Positions 1 through 5,370 of a DNA stretch of 8,367 bases are shown piece after piece. Both the position numbers and the translations under genes were made by a program. Position 1 is the stretch's first letter. Every line of letters begins with the position of its first letter. The stretch is from an uncultured Succinivibrionaceae bacterium (GTDB lineage: Bacteria; Pseudomonadota; Gammaproteobacteria; Enterobacterales; Succinivibrionaceae). A model generated the notes under the pieces. That model searched no databases. It saw only the letters and a program-made list of their open reading frames with translations, and had not been told where the DNA came from. The stretch spans positions 1 to 8,367 of the forward strand of contig UQCV01000099.1 of the NCBI GenBank assembly GCA_900539665.1. Reading direction: 5' to 3'.

Positions 1-49
1 ATCGTCAGCGACTATACAAAAATACATAGAGTCTCAAGGATAGGAGGTC

Positions 50-93
50 GGTTGCGGAAACCCACCACCTAAAGGTAGTGGGTTTCCGCAACC
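50..93. repeat. Long perfect hairpin, possible IS200/IS605-type end
   Basis: A 16-bp perfect inverted repeat (50-65 against 78-93) continues, after one C/A mismatch, into a 3-bp tip (67-69 against 74-76) with a TAAA loop. No T-run follows on either strand, so it is a poor intrinsic terminator. Read on the minus strand, the tip is CTTTAGGTGG, which also forms the tip of the structured RNA at 911-920, and CGCAA follows at a similar distance in both. This suggests, by inference, related element ends facing opposite ways. A REP-like palindrome is the alternative. Confidence 0.5.
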
Positions 94-222
94 TAATTAA
101 ATTTATGAACCTTAAAACAAGATCTTAAGGCTATTTTTGCGGTAAATTTCCACCATTTGTCCCAATAAAGCCATGGTATTTTTAGTGTTTTGAAGTTACT
201 TAAGTGAAAAATTTTCTTAAAA

Positions 223-259
223 GATCGGTGAAGTTCTAACGAATTTTTGCTTCACCATC
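223..259 (-). terminator. Possible minus-strand terminator of a decayed gene
   Basis: GGTGAAG (227-233) pairs with CTTCACC (250-256), and GAT/ATC extends the stem by 3 bp past a bulged C at 226. Read on the minus strand the stem is followed by TTTT and a second T-rich stretch. It lies just after the stop (236-238) of a short minus-strand frame of 27 codons starting at 319, which contains residues RSLPKDDRMRSALVDG and may be a gene tail. The loop is long (16 nt) and the stem is only moderately GC-rich. Confidence 0.35.
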
Positions 260-300
260 AACTAATGCTGAACGCATTCTATCATCTTTTGGTAAAGAGC

Positions 301-408
301 GACCAAATACCATTGCCATACCTTGGCCTTACCTTTGCATCAAAACCTTGCAATATCCTTGACCAATACCATTGCAAGCACCTTGGCAGGCACTTTGCAA
401 GTCTAGTC
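301..408. repeat. Imperfect 60-bp-spaced direct repeat
   Basis: The stretch starting at 301 (GACCAAATACCATTGCC, then CCTTGGCC and CTTTGCA) recurs from 361 as GACCAATACCATTGC, CCTTGGCA and CTTTGCA. The two copies are about 45 bases each and differ by small indels. A further CACCTAAGCT pair at 438-447 and 456-465 repeats with an 18-bp period. No protein family is recognised in any frame, and the 65-codon plus-strand frame across the stretch looks accidental. The region reads as decayed DNA with local duplications. Confidence 0.5.
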
Positions 409-458
409 TCAGATTTAAATGAAGTACCCTTTTACAACACCTAAGCTATACAGTTCAC

Positions 459-798
459 CTAAGCTTTAACTTCATGTTTTGTGAGCTCAAGCAAGTGCAA
501 GCTTTCATCTAAAATCAAAACTTTACCAAGTCGATAATTCATTTGGCACGCGAAAAAAAATTTGACGAATTTCACCATTATTTAACAAAATCATTACAAA
601 ATGTGGCTTTAAATCACCTCTCTTTCTTATTTTTCCCCATTCGCTTTGTAATAAGTTAAAATAGCGCCACATACTTTTATCTAAAATCTCCAAGAAGACT
701 CCTTCCTCTTTAGGTGGGAGATAAATTGGTTTTTTTGCTCTTACCTCTTTTGAGCTTAAATATATGATAATATACTCAGAAAAAGTAATGTAGTGGAC
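459..798 (-). pseudogene. Broken minus-strand gene, unrecognised, frameshift at an A8 run
   Basis: On the minus strand a reading frame is open for 91 codons from just after a TAA at 799-801 to a TAA at 523-525, with no ATG, GTG or TTG in its first half. The composition looks protein-like, with segments such as LPPKEEGVFLEILDKSMWRY and GDLKPHFVMILLNNGEIRQI. After the run of eight T (plus-strand A 553-560), shifting by one base gives a second equally protein-like stretch, LGKVLILDESLHLLELTKHE, that runs to a TAG at 459-461. I infer a 5'-truncated gene with a slippage frameshift in a homopolymer. The missing 5' part would lie where the structured RNA at 785-950 now is, so a replacement by that element is possible. 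I do not recognise the family. Chance openness in AT-rich DNA is the main alternative. Confidence 0.4.
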
Positions 799-952
799 TT
801 AGAAGTCCTATACAGTAGAGGTGAAGTGGACACACCTGTGAGAATAAGGATAGCATAGCTATCAAACTTCTTTAGAATTACTCTAATGAGTAATTACGAA
901 GTTGCCACCTCTTTAGGTGGCGAGTAGTTCACGCAAGGTCAGGCATTACATA
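785..952 (+). ncRNA. Orphan omega/re-RNA-like structured RNA (IS200/IS605 right-end type)
   Basis: A chain of stem-loops is visible: GGACT/AGTCC (795-799, 804-808), AGGTG/CACCT nearby, GATAGC-ATA-GCTATC (849-863), and AACTTC (865-870) pairing with GAAGTT (898-903) around AATTACTC-TAAT-GAGTAATT (876-895). Last comes GCCACCT-CTTT-AGGTGGC (904-921) followed by GAGTAGTTCAC (922-932). In TnpB-associated omega RNAs the scaffold ends in such a hairpin followed by a short conserved tail at the transposon right end, and the bases beyond act as the guide. By that analogy 933-952 would be the guide. A weak promoter (TTGAGC at 750-755, TATACT at 771-776, spacer 15) would start a transcript near 783. No tnpB or tnpA frame exists in the window. 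The assignment rests on recalled architecture, not on a covariance search. Confidence 0.6.
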
Positions 953-973
953 AATTTAGGACTCTACTGTATA
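809..973. repeat. 12-bp inverted repeat enclosing the structured RNA
   Basis: TATACAGTAGAG (809-820) is exactly complementary to CTCTACTGTATA (962-973). A further TGTATAAGTC occurs twice downstream (968-977 and 988-997), and the complement of its continued form resembles GGACTTA at 795. The repeat would close the whole 165-nt structure as one multibranch fold, or it marks an older palindromic target that was split. The second arm lies beyond the expected transposon boundary at 932, which is unexplained. Confidence 0.6.
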
Positions 974-1101
974 AGTCAATCTACATATGTATAAGTCCAA
1001 GCTAAACCTTATTAACCTAAAAACTTATGGTTAGTGATAGCTATAACTAACTAATTTAAAACTAGTGATTTAAAGCTGGTGATTTAAATCAAGTTGAATT
1101 C

Positions 1102-2193
1102 ATGGCTTTCCTTGGGGAAGCTTTGTTTAAACGCGTTTGTAAACCTCAAATAAACAATAACCGCAAGAGCAGTCATAAAGTGAGCAGAAAGAAGAGAAAC
1201 ATCAAAGTCGGCATTACCGGCAACTTCCAGCAAACTGATCTGTTCTATCTTGACAGCGAGTTGGACTTCTTTAATAAATGCGTATGCTTTCAATATCTTG
1301 AAGGGCATGTACCGGAACTCATTTCCAACGATGACTATAGCTTTCCACGAATTATCAATGCACAGCAGTGTAAACAAGCTCGTAGAAACGCCATCTTTAT
1401 GCTGATAAAAAGCTATATCGTGGCCGTGTGTTTCGTAGGGCTTATGATTTTTTCAGTCCTTCTCTTAAAATACAACCTAAACTTCCCACGCGCAGGCTTA
1501 ATTCCATTTTTACAGTATTCAAGCTTCTTTGCCGCCTTAGTATTCTTGTGTTTCTTAGGGTATCTTCCGTTTTACTTTTCCGTATTCAACCGCTTTTGCC
1601 GTTGTGGCTTAGGTTTTTATATGAAAAACCCAGAGCTTTGTGAAAAGTATCTAGCTTGGGAACGTAAGATCCTCCGCCCTTGCTCCCATAACGCCGATGA
1701 TTTCGTGCCACAACCATCTTACCGCTTACGTGGCATTAAGCTCCTAATGGAACCAGATGATCTCTACACTATTTTGCAACGTAATCTCGATCTTGAATAC
1801 GCCCAAATTGGTTGCCCACGACGTGATCGTAGACACCGTGGTTCAGTGAGTGGTTTAAATGCCCCCTTAGCTAATAACAGTTCTACTTCTAAAAACAATA
1901 GAAGCTACAGCATTATATTACTGTGGGGCTTACTTATTGTTTTATGCACTACTCCAGTATTTTTAGTTAAATACACTTTAGGTTGCGCCGAAAGAGATAC
2001 TATCGCCGTAATCTTCACTGGGATTTTGCTTACTCTAAATTTAGCTTGCGTGATCTACACCATCTATCAAATTAGAGAATTTTATATCTCAAAACGCATC
2101 CGCCGGATCTTAGATCGCTTCAAAAAGCGTGAACAAAAGGATGATGCCCCCTTTGTTAAACCTATTAAAAAAAATAACGTAATAAAGTTTTAG
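1102..2193 (+). CDS. Unrecognised membrane protein with four predicted helices
   Basis: This protein has 363 residues and I recognise no family. The N-terminus (1-35) is rich in Lys/Arg and is followed by a soluble stretch to about residue 97. Two membrane hairpins follow. Helices at about 104-124 and 133-160 are separated from helices at about 269-291 and 299-322 by a hydrophilic middle (about 165-265) with several Cys and an Arg-rich patch at 240-246. The C-terminal tail (325-363) is strongly basic. Both hairpins begin SY...GL(M/L)I and reach KY-x-L, which hints at an internal duplication. The ATG at 1102 is the first start after an in-frame TGA at 1066, but no convincing ribosome-binding site precedes it. 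The 100 bases before it contain short direct repeats (TGATTTAAA at 1066 and 1080). It stands alone between the structured RNA and the cyclase unit. The gene call is firm because of its length and composition; the function is unknown. Confidence 0.8.
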   Translation: MAFLGEALFKRVCKPQINNNRKSSHKVSRKKRNIKVGITGNFQQTDLFYLDSELDFFNKCVCFQYLEGHVPELISNDDYSFPRIINAQQCKQARRNAIFMLIKSYIVAVCFVGLMIFSVLLLKYNLNFPRAGLIPFLQYSSFFAALVFLCFLGYLPFYFSVFNRFCRCGLGFYMKNPELCEKYLAWERKILRPCSHNADDFVPQPSYRLRGIKLLMEPDDLYTILQRNLDLEYAQIGCPRRDRRHRGSVSGLNAPLANNSSTSKNNRSYSIILLWGLLIVLCTTPVFLVKYTLGCAERDTIAVIFTGILLTLNLACVIYTIYQIREFYISKRIRRILDRFKKREQKDDAPFVKPIKKNNVIKF

Positions 2194-2424
2194 AAGCTTT
2201 TGGGGCGACAGTTCTAGCCGTCAGTTCTAGTCTTTGGCTCTTATAGATAGAACCTACCGTCCATCCTAATTCAACGCTAATTCCACCTCGACCTCAAAAC
2301 AAAATAATTAAATAGACTTTTATAAAGCAAACTGACTGTTTACCTAAAAATTACACTTTTTTCACTGCGTTTCTAGTAAAAAGCTCTTCTTTGGTCTTTT
2401 TATCAGTAGATAAATCGATTCAAT
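2194..2424. other. Intergenic stretch without a gene
   Basis: No credible gene was found here. CAGTTCTAG occurs twice (2209-2217 and 2222-2230), and GTTCTA (2224-2229) can pair with TAGAAC (2248-2253) across an 18-nt loop. This is too weak to call a terminator for the membrane-protein gene upstream. Confidence 0.5.
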
Positions 2425-2453
2425 TTCTTAAGAAAAATAAAATCGGATATAAT
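2425..2453 (+). promoter_or_regulatory. Probable sigma-70 promoter of the diguanylate cyclase gene
   Basis: A perfect TATAAT at 2448-2453 lies 17 bases after TTCTTA (2425-2430), a weak -35 with three of six consensus positions. The predicted start near 2460 coincides with the first arm of the structured leader at 2458-2536, which supports both calls. Confidence 0.55.
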
Positions 2454-2457
2454 CAGA

Positions 2458-2536
2458 GTAAAAATAGAAACTTTGTAAAAACAAAGTTTTTGCACTTTGT
2501 GTGCGATTTTTGTACCCACAAAACTTCTATTTTTAC
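2458..2536 (+). promoter_or_regulatory. Cloverleaf-like structured leader upstream of the diguanylate cyclase
   Basis: A 12-bp perfect outer stem (2458-2469 with 2525-2536) encloses three hairpins: ACTTTGT-AAAA-ACAAAGT (2470-2487), GCAC-TTTGT-GTGC (2492-2504) and TTTTGT-ACCC-ACAAAA (2508-2523). ACTTTGT recurs at 2494-2500, so ACAAAGT can pair with either copy and two mutually exclusive folds exist. The total is 79 nt, but tRNA signature bases are absent. It does not match the c-di-GMP riboswitch consensus that I know. I infer a regulatory 5' leader; a small inverted-repeat element is the alternative. Confidence 0.5.
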
Positions 2537-2642
2537 CACAAAAATTATAACAAAAACCTTGAAATGCGCTTCAAAACGCCTCAATAAAAGCATGTAAACT
2601 AAACTACCACTCATTGATTAGTTAACCTGGAAGCAACCCAAA

Positions 2643-3833
2643 ATGTCACCGCAAGAAGTTAATCCCCATATCTCTACCCTTGACACTTCATCTCCTAAAG
2701 AAACTCAATCTTCTGTGGCAAAGGCAAATCTAACAGTAACCATGGCAAATACTGCAACTACAAGTACAGCAAGTACCACAAGCACATCCGAAGCCGTAGC
2801 CAACACTACTTTTAATGTAAATGACTTGGCTGAATCACTAAAGAACTTAAAGAAAGTTATTCCTTTAATGGGTAAATATAGCGTTCCGGTGACCCCTATC
2901 AATTACGCTGTATGGTACACCTATGTAACTGAATCGAATAGCGAAGTAACGAAACGTCTTAATAAAGCTATCAATGAAAGTAAACTTATAGCCCAAACAG
3001 AAACCCAAAACATCTATAACGATTGCATTGAGCAAAAGCACACGATCGATTCGGAAAAAGTTAGACGCCATCTCGAAGCTATGTTACTTGAAATCGCGAG
3101 TAACTTTGAGGACACTATTAACAACACCCAAGATTTTTCTAAAATAATCGATGAGCATCTTAACCGCTTTGAACGTCAAGGTGATCCTAACCTCACCATG
3201 AAAGAAGCGATGCTCTTAATCCAAAAGCTCATCACCGGATCTGATTTAATCAAAAAGACCACTAAAACTTTTATCACGCAATTAGAAAAGACTCGTCAGC
3301 AAATCACTACTTTGCAAAATGAATTACATAAAGCGCGTAGTGAAGCTATTCATGACGCATTAACCGGGCTCTTTAATCGTCGCGCTTTTGAGTTAGAATC
3401 AGCAGAACTTAATGAACAAAAAATGCCTTATTCCATTGTGATGTTTGATATTGACCACTTTAAAAACGTTAATGATTCCTACGGTCATAGCTTTGGAGAT
3501 TTAGTAGTAAAGGCCGTAGCCCAAACTGCCCTTAAAACCTTCCCTAAATCATGCCACGTATACCGCCTAGGTGGGGACGAATTTGTGGTAATTCTTAAGA
3601 ACACCACGATTGGCCCCGCAGTACGCTTAGCTAATAGCTGTCGCCAAAATACCATGCGCATCAACATCAGAACTATCCATAACAACGAAGTGGTCTCCTC
3701 TATTAGAACTTCTTTTGGAGTAGCACAATGGAATGGTCGCACGAGTTTCGCCGAAACCTTAGAGCGCGCCGACCAAATGCTTTATAAGGCCAAAGCCCAA
3801 GGTCGTAACCGCGTGATGCCTATTGTAATGTAA
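2643..3833 (+). CDS. Diguanylate cyclase (GGDEF domain), soluble
   Basis: This 396-residue enzyme is expected to condense two GTP into c-di-GMP in the cytoplasm. Residues 1-60 are a Ser/Thr/Ala-rich low-complexity tail without a signal or membrane segment. Residues 62-230 form a helical sensor-like domain of the type common before proteobacterial GGDEF domains (KYSVPVTPINYAVWY at 78-92) and end in a coiled-coil linker (about 205-235). The GGDEF domain fills 236-393: DALTGLFNRRAF (238-249), the metal Asp in FDIDHFKNVND (268-278), GHSFGD (281-286), the intact signature GGDEF (310-314), SFGVA (357-361) and a C-terminal YKAKAQGRN (381-389). The I-site RxxD expected at 301-304 reads PKSC, so product inhibition at the canonical site is probably absent. 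GGAAG at 2629-2633 lies 9 bases before the ATG. The gene is monocistronic, behind a promoter and structured leader. Which signal the N-terminal domain senses cannot be read from the sequence. Confidence 0.93.
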   Translation: MSPQEVNPHISTLDTSSPKETQSSVAKANLTVTMANTATTSTASTTSTSEAVANTTFNVNDLAESLKNLKKVIPLMGKYSVPVTPINYAVWYTYVTESNSEVTKRLNKAINESKLIAQTETQNIYNDCIEQKHTIDSEKVRRHLEAMLLEIASNFEDTINNTQDFSKIIDEHLNRFERQGDPNLTMKEAMLLIQKLITGSDLIKKTTKTFITQLEKTRQQITTLQNELHKARSEAIHDALTGLFNRRAFELESAELNEQKMPYSIVMFDIDHFKNVNDSYGHSFGDLVVKAVAQTALKTFPKSCHVYRLGGDEFVVILKNTTIGPAVRLANSCRQNTMRINIRTIHNNEVVSSIRTSFGVAQWNGRTSFAETLERADQMLYKAKAQGRNRVMPIVM

Positions 3834-3897
3834 TTTACCATCCGTTTATAGACTGATGTAAAACATTAGCGTTACATTTTAACTTTCCCTAAAATCA

Positions 3898-3935
3898 CGG
3901 TTTAAACTGCTGTTTATCACAGCCAAACCGATTTT
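3898..3935 (+). terminator. Probable terminator after the diguanylate cyclase gene
   Basis: CGGTTT (3898-3903) pairs with AAACCG (3925-3930), and inside it GCTGT (3909-3913) pairs with ACAGC (3919-3923) around TTATC. ATTTTAT follows. The T-run is short. A weaker hairpin (ATGTAA 3856-3861 with TTACAT 3872-3877, then TTT) lies nearer the stop codon. Confidence 0.45.
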
Positions 3936-4172
3936 ATGTCCTTTTATAGCGAATATGCCTCGGGGCTTAAAGCTTCTTTCGAGCCCATAAATCCACCTAA
4001 TCCAAGCTCCAACAAGGTCTTTACAGATCCCATTACCTTAAAACCCTCTAACTTTAAAAGTTTTTCCTGTCAAGACAGTTGATAGCCACACAACAAATTT
4101 TTGTAACGTTTCAGAAAAAGCTATACTTTTTGCAAAAACAGGAGTGGCTTTTACAAAATTTTTCATATTCTT

Positions 4173-4201
4173 TTGACGTAAATTTAACCATTCGGCATAA
4201 T
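4173..4201 (+). promoter_or_regulatory. Strong sigma-70 promoter of the Sel1 gene
   Basis: TTGACG (4173-4178) lies an ideal 17 bases before CATAAT (4196-4201), with five of six matches in each box. The bases after the -10 (AGCGCAC) form a GC-rich discriminator of the kind found in growth-rate- or ppGpp-controlled promoters. The predicted start near 4208 gives a 5' leader of about 260 nt before the Sel1 start codon, with no gene in it. A weaker TTGACT at 4371-4376 lacks a good -10. Confidence 0.65.
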
Positions 4202-4417
4202 AGCGCACATCGAACGTAGGTTAAAAGTTACCCACTTTTACTTACCACAGATAGTTAACAGTTAGTTAAAAGCTTACTTTGTTCGTAGCTATAAGTGCCA
4301 CGGCGTAAAAATTAAATTAAGTCTATGACTTTAATCTTTAGTGCTTAGATTAGTTAAATGTTAAATAGCGTTGACTAAGTTTAAGTTCAATTAAAGACTA
4401 TTACTAAAAGCCGGGCC

Positions 4418-4466
4418 CCGATCTAAAACCCGATCGGTTAAATCACTTCAACACTAAGGATCCTTA
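4418..4466 (+). promoter_or_regulatory. Sel1 ribosome-binding region: hairpin, palindromic SD, three GATC sites
   Basis: CCGATC (4418-4423) pairs with GATCGG (4432-4437) around an 8-nt loop. It is followed by the 12-bp palindrome TAAGGATCCTTA (4455-4466), which contains the Shine-Dalgarno AAGGA, 7 bases before the ATG. GATC occurs at 4420, 4432 and 4459, so three potential Dam sites lie within 43 bases. The ribosome site itself is well placed. Any regulatory meaning of the GATC cluster is inference. Confidence 0.55.
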
Positions 4467-4467
4467 A

Positions 4468-4998
4468 ATGACTAAATCTTTTGCTACTATTCTCAGCCTT
4501 TCCCTTTTATCAGTTTCTTCTATGGCTTCTGCTTTTGAATGTGAATCTCTAGGGGTTGAACCTGCGGTTTGTGCAAAAGCCAAAGCCTGTGAATCTCAGA
4601 CCAATTGCCAAGCTGACGCAGCTGCAATTTTTAACGCTGGCAAGTCTTCTTTAAACGGTGAAAATGGCGTTCGTATTGATGTTGTTTCTGGTACCGTCAT
4701 GCTCGAAATCGCAGCTAAGAATGGTAACGAACAAGCTAAAAAAGCTCTTCCTGATGCCTACAACAAGGTTGGCAATGCTTACTTCTTCGGTGAACGCGTA
4801 ATGGCTGACACTAACAAAGCAGTAGAATGGTATAAGAAAGCTGCTCTTGCTGGCCACGGCGACGCTGCTTATAACTTAGGTTGCATGTACGCTTGGGGTG
4901 AAGGCGTGCCTGAAGACAAGGCTGAAGCTAAGAAGTGGCTCGATATAGCTACTAAGGCTGGTAACACCGCAGCTTCACACGTTCTTAAGACCCTCTAG
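4468..4998 (+). CDS. Secreted Sel1-repeat (SLR) protein
   Basis: The 176-residue product begins with a Sec signal peptide (residues 1-22: a Lys, a hydrophobic Leu/Ser core, cleavage after ASA). The mature protein therefore probably sits in the periplasm. Residues 25-47 carry four Cys (25, 35, 41, 47), possibly two disulfides capping the repeats; a fifth Cys lies at 139. Two clear Sel1 repeats follow, at about 97-132 (KAVEWYKKAALAGHGDA) and 133-168 (YNLGCMYAWGEGVPEDKAEA), with a degenerate copy at about 51-90. Sel1 repeats are alpha-alpha solenoids that act as protein-binding scaffolds, often in envelope stress or secretion, so a partner protein rather than catalysis is expected. It is monocistronic: it has its own promoter, a strong SD and a strong terminator 170 bases downstream. 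Codon use and base composition are richer in GC than the flanking intergenic DNA. Confidence 0.9.
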   Translation: MTKSFATILSLSLLSVSSMASAFECESLGVEPAVCAKAKACESQTNCQADAAAIFNAGKSSLNGENGVRIDVVSGTVMLEIAAKNGNEQAKKALPDAYNKVGNAYFFGERVMADTNKAVEWYKKAALAGHGDAAYNLGCMYAWGEGVPEDKAEAKKWLDIATKAGNTAASHVLKTL

Positions 4999-5110
4999 GT
5001 TTAAATTTAAGTCTTAAGAAATACAAAGAAAAGAAAACTAAGCATTACATTACTCCAAACATCATGGCTCGATATCCGTTTCTTTTCTACGTATAGTTCT
5101 ATATAGATAT

Positions 5111-5192
5111 AGCGCCCCAAACCATGTAGTTTTGGGAAAACGAATTCCTTTTTTGTATATACCTTTACGGCATCTTCGGATGCCTTTTTTTT
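5111..5192 (+). ncRNA. Possible small RNA from the Sel1 3' region
   Basis: The Sel1 stop codon and its terminator are 170 bases apart with no frame between. The last 80 nt start after an AT-rich stretch (TATATAGATATAG) and begin GCGCCCC. They fold a 5' hairpin (CCCAAA 5116-5121 with TTTGGG 5131-5136), have a single-stranded middle and end in a U-rich UUCG terminator, a plan typical of Hfq-dependent small RNAs. The -35 region is poor, so it could instead be a processed 3' UTR or plain untranslated sequence. Confidence 0.3.
5169..5192 (+). terminator. Intrinsic terminator of the Sel1 gene
   Basis: GGCATC-TTCG-GATGCC followed by eight T is a textbook rho-independent terminator with the very stable UUCG tetraloop. 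Confidence 0.95.
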
Positions 5193-5267
5193 CTTTAGAA
5201 AATTTCGTTATGTAATTTTCAAACTTTTTTCACAATGTTTTTTTCACTCAATATTATCGTGATCTAC

Positions 5268-5297
5268 TTCGCACCTTGATGATAAAAGTGCTATTAT
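5268..5297 (+). promoter_or_regulatory. Candidate promoter of the BASS transporter gene
   Basis: TTCGCA (5268-5273, four of six matches) and TATTAT (5292-5297, five of six) are 18 bases apart. A start near 5304 would give a leader of about 72 nt. The stretch between the Sel1 terminator and this site (5193-5267) is T-rich without other features. Confidence 0.4.
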
Positions 5298-5310
5298 TAG
5301 GGAAGTAAGA

Positions 5311-5370
5311 GACTCCTACCTCATGACCTAAAATTCATTAGATAGGTGCCTCCGTGAACACATTCGGAGT
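5311..5370 (+). promoter_or_regulatory. BASS gene leader with a sequestered ribosome-binding site
   Basis: The Shine-Dalgarno GGAG (5366-5369, 6 bases before the ATG) is the 3' arm of a hairpin: CTCCG (5350-5354) with CGGAG (5365-5369), loop of 10. An upstream ACTCC (5312-5316) could pair with the same GGAGT, and ACCTA (5326-5330) with TAGGT (5343-5347) forms a further hairpin. Competing pairings at the ribosome site suggest translational control. No known riboswitch consensus is recognised. A two-codon frame, ATG ACC TAA, begins at 5323. Confidence 0.4.

Larger units (their letters stand above)
3879..4220 (-). pseudogene. Possible decayed minus-strand reading frame
   Basis: The 634-base gap between the cyclase and Sel1 genes has no intact gene. 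On the minus strand one frame is open for 60 codons (4220-4041), meets a single TAA at 4038-4040, and stays open for 52 more to a TAA at 3879-3881. Peptides such as NMKNFVKATPVFAKSIAF and DLVGAWIRWIYGLERSF look protein-like. A plus-strand frame of 48 codons (ATG at 3936, TGA at 4080-4082) overlaps it, and another minus frame with the peptide LLELGLGGFMGSKEALSPE also runs here. At most one of these can be a gene remnant. AT-rich chance openness is likely enough that I rate this low. Confidence 0.22.

Noticed and set aside
301..408. CRISPR array
   Set aside because: Only two imperfect copies with indels, not a constant repeat with variable spacers, and no cas genes.
247..444. 65-codon plus-strand frame in the repeat-rich left region
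   Set aside because: No ribosome site, no recognisable motif and built largely from the imperfect direct repeat; the opposite strand looks more gene-like.
785..2193. Retron (inverted-repeat-flanked RNA plus downstream gene)
   Set aside because: The downstream protein has membrane helices and no reverse transcriptase motifs such as YxDD, and no other frame supplies one.
2458..2536. tRNA or tRNA-like gene
   Set aside because: Cloverleaf outline only: the outer stem is 12 bp, T-arm and D-arm consensus bases are absent, and arm lengths do not fit.
2391..2597. 68-codon frame starting with TTG before the diguanylate cyclase
   Set aside because: It crosses the TATAAT promoter and the structured leader and is a Lys-rich low-complexity product of AT-rich DNA.
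3936..4082. 48-codon plus-strand small gene after the cyclase
   Set aside because: No ribosome site, starts directly after a terminator-like hairpin and competes with minus-strand frames; not enough to call it.
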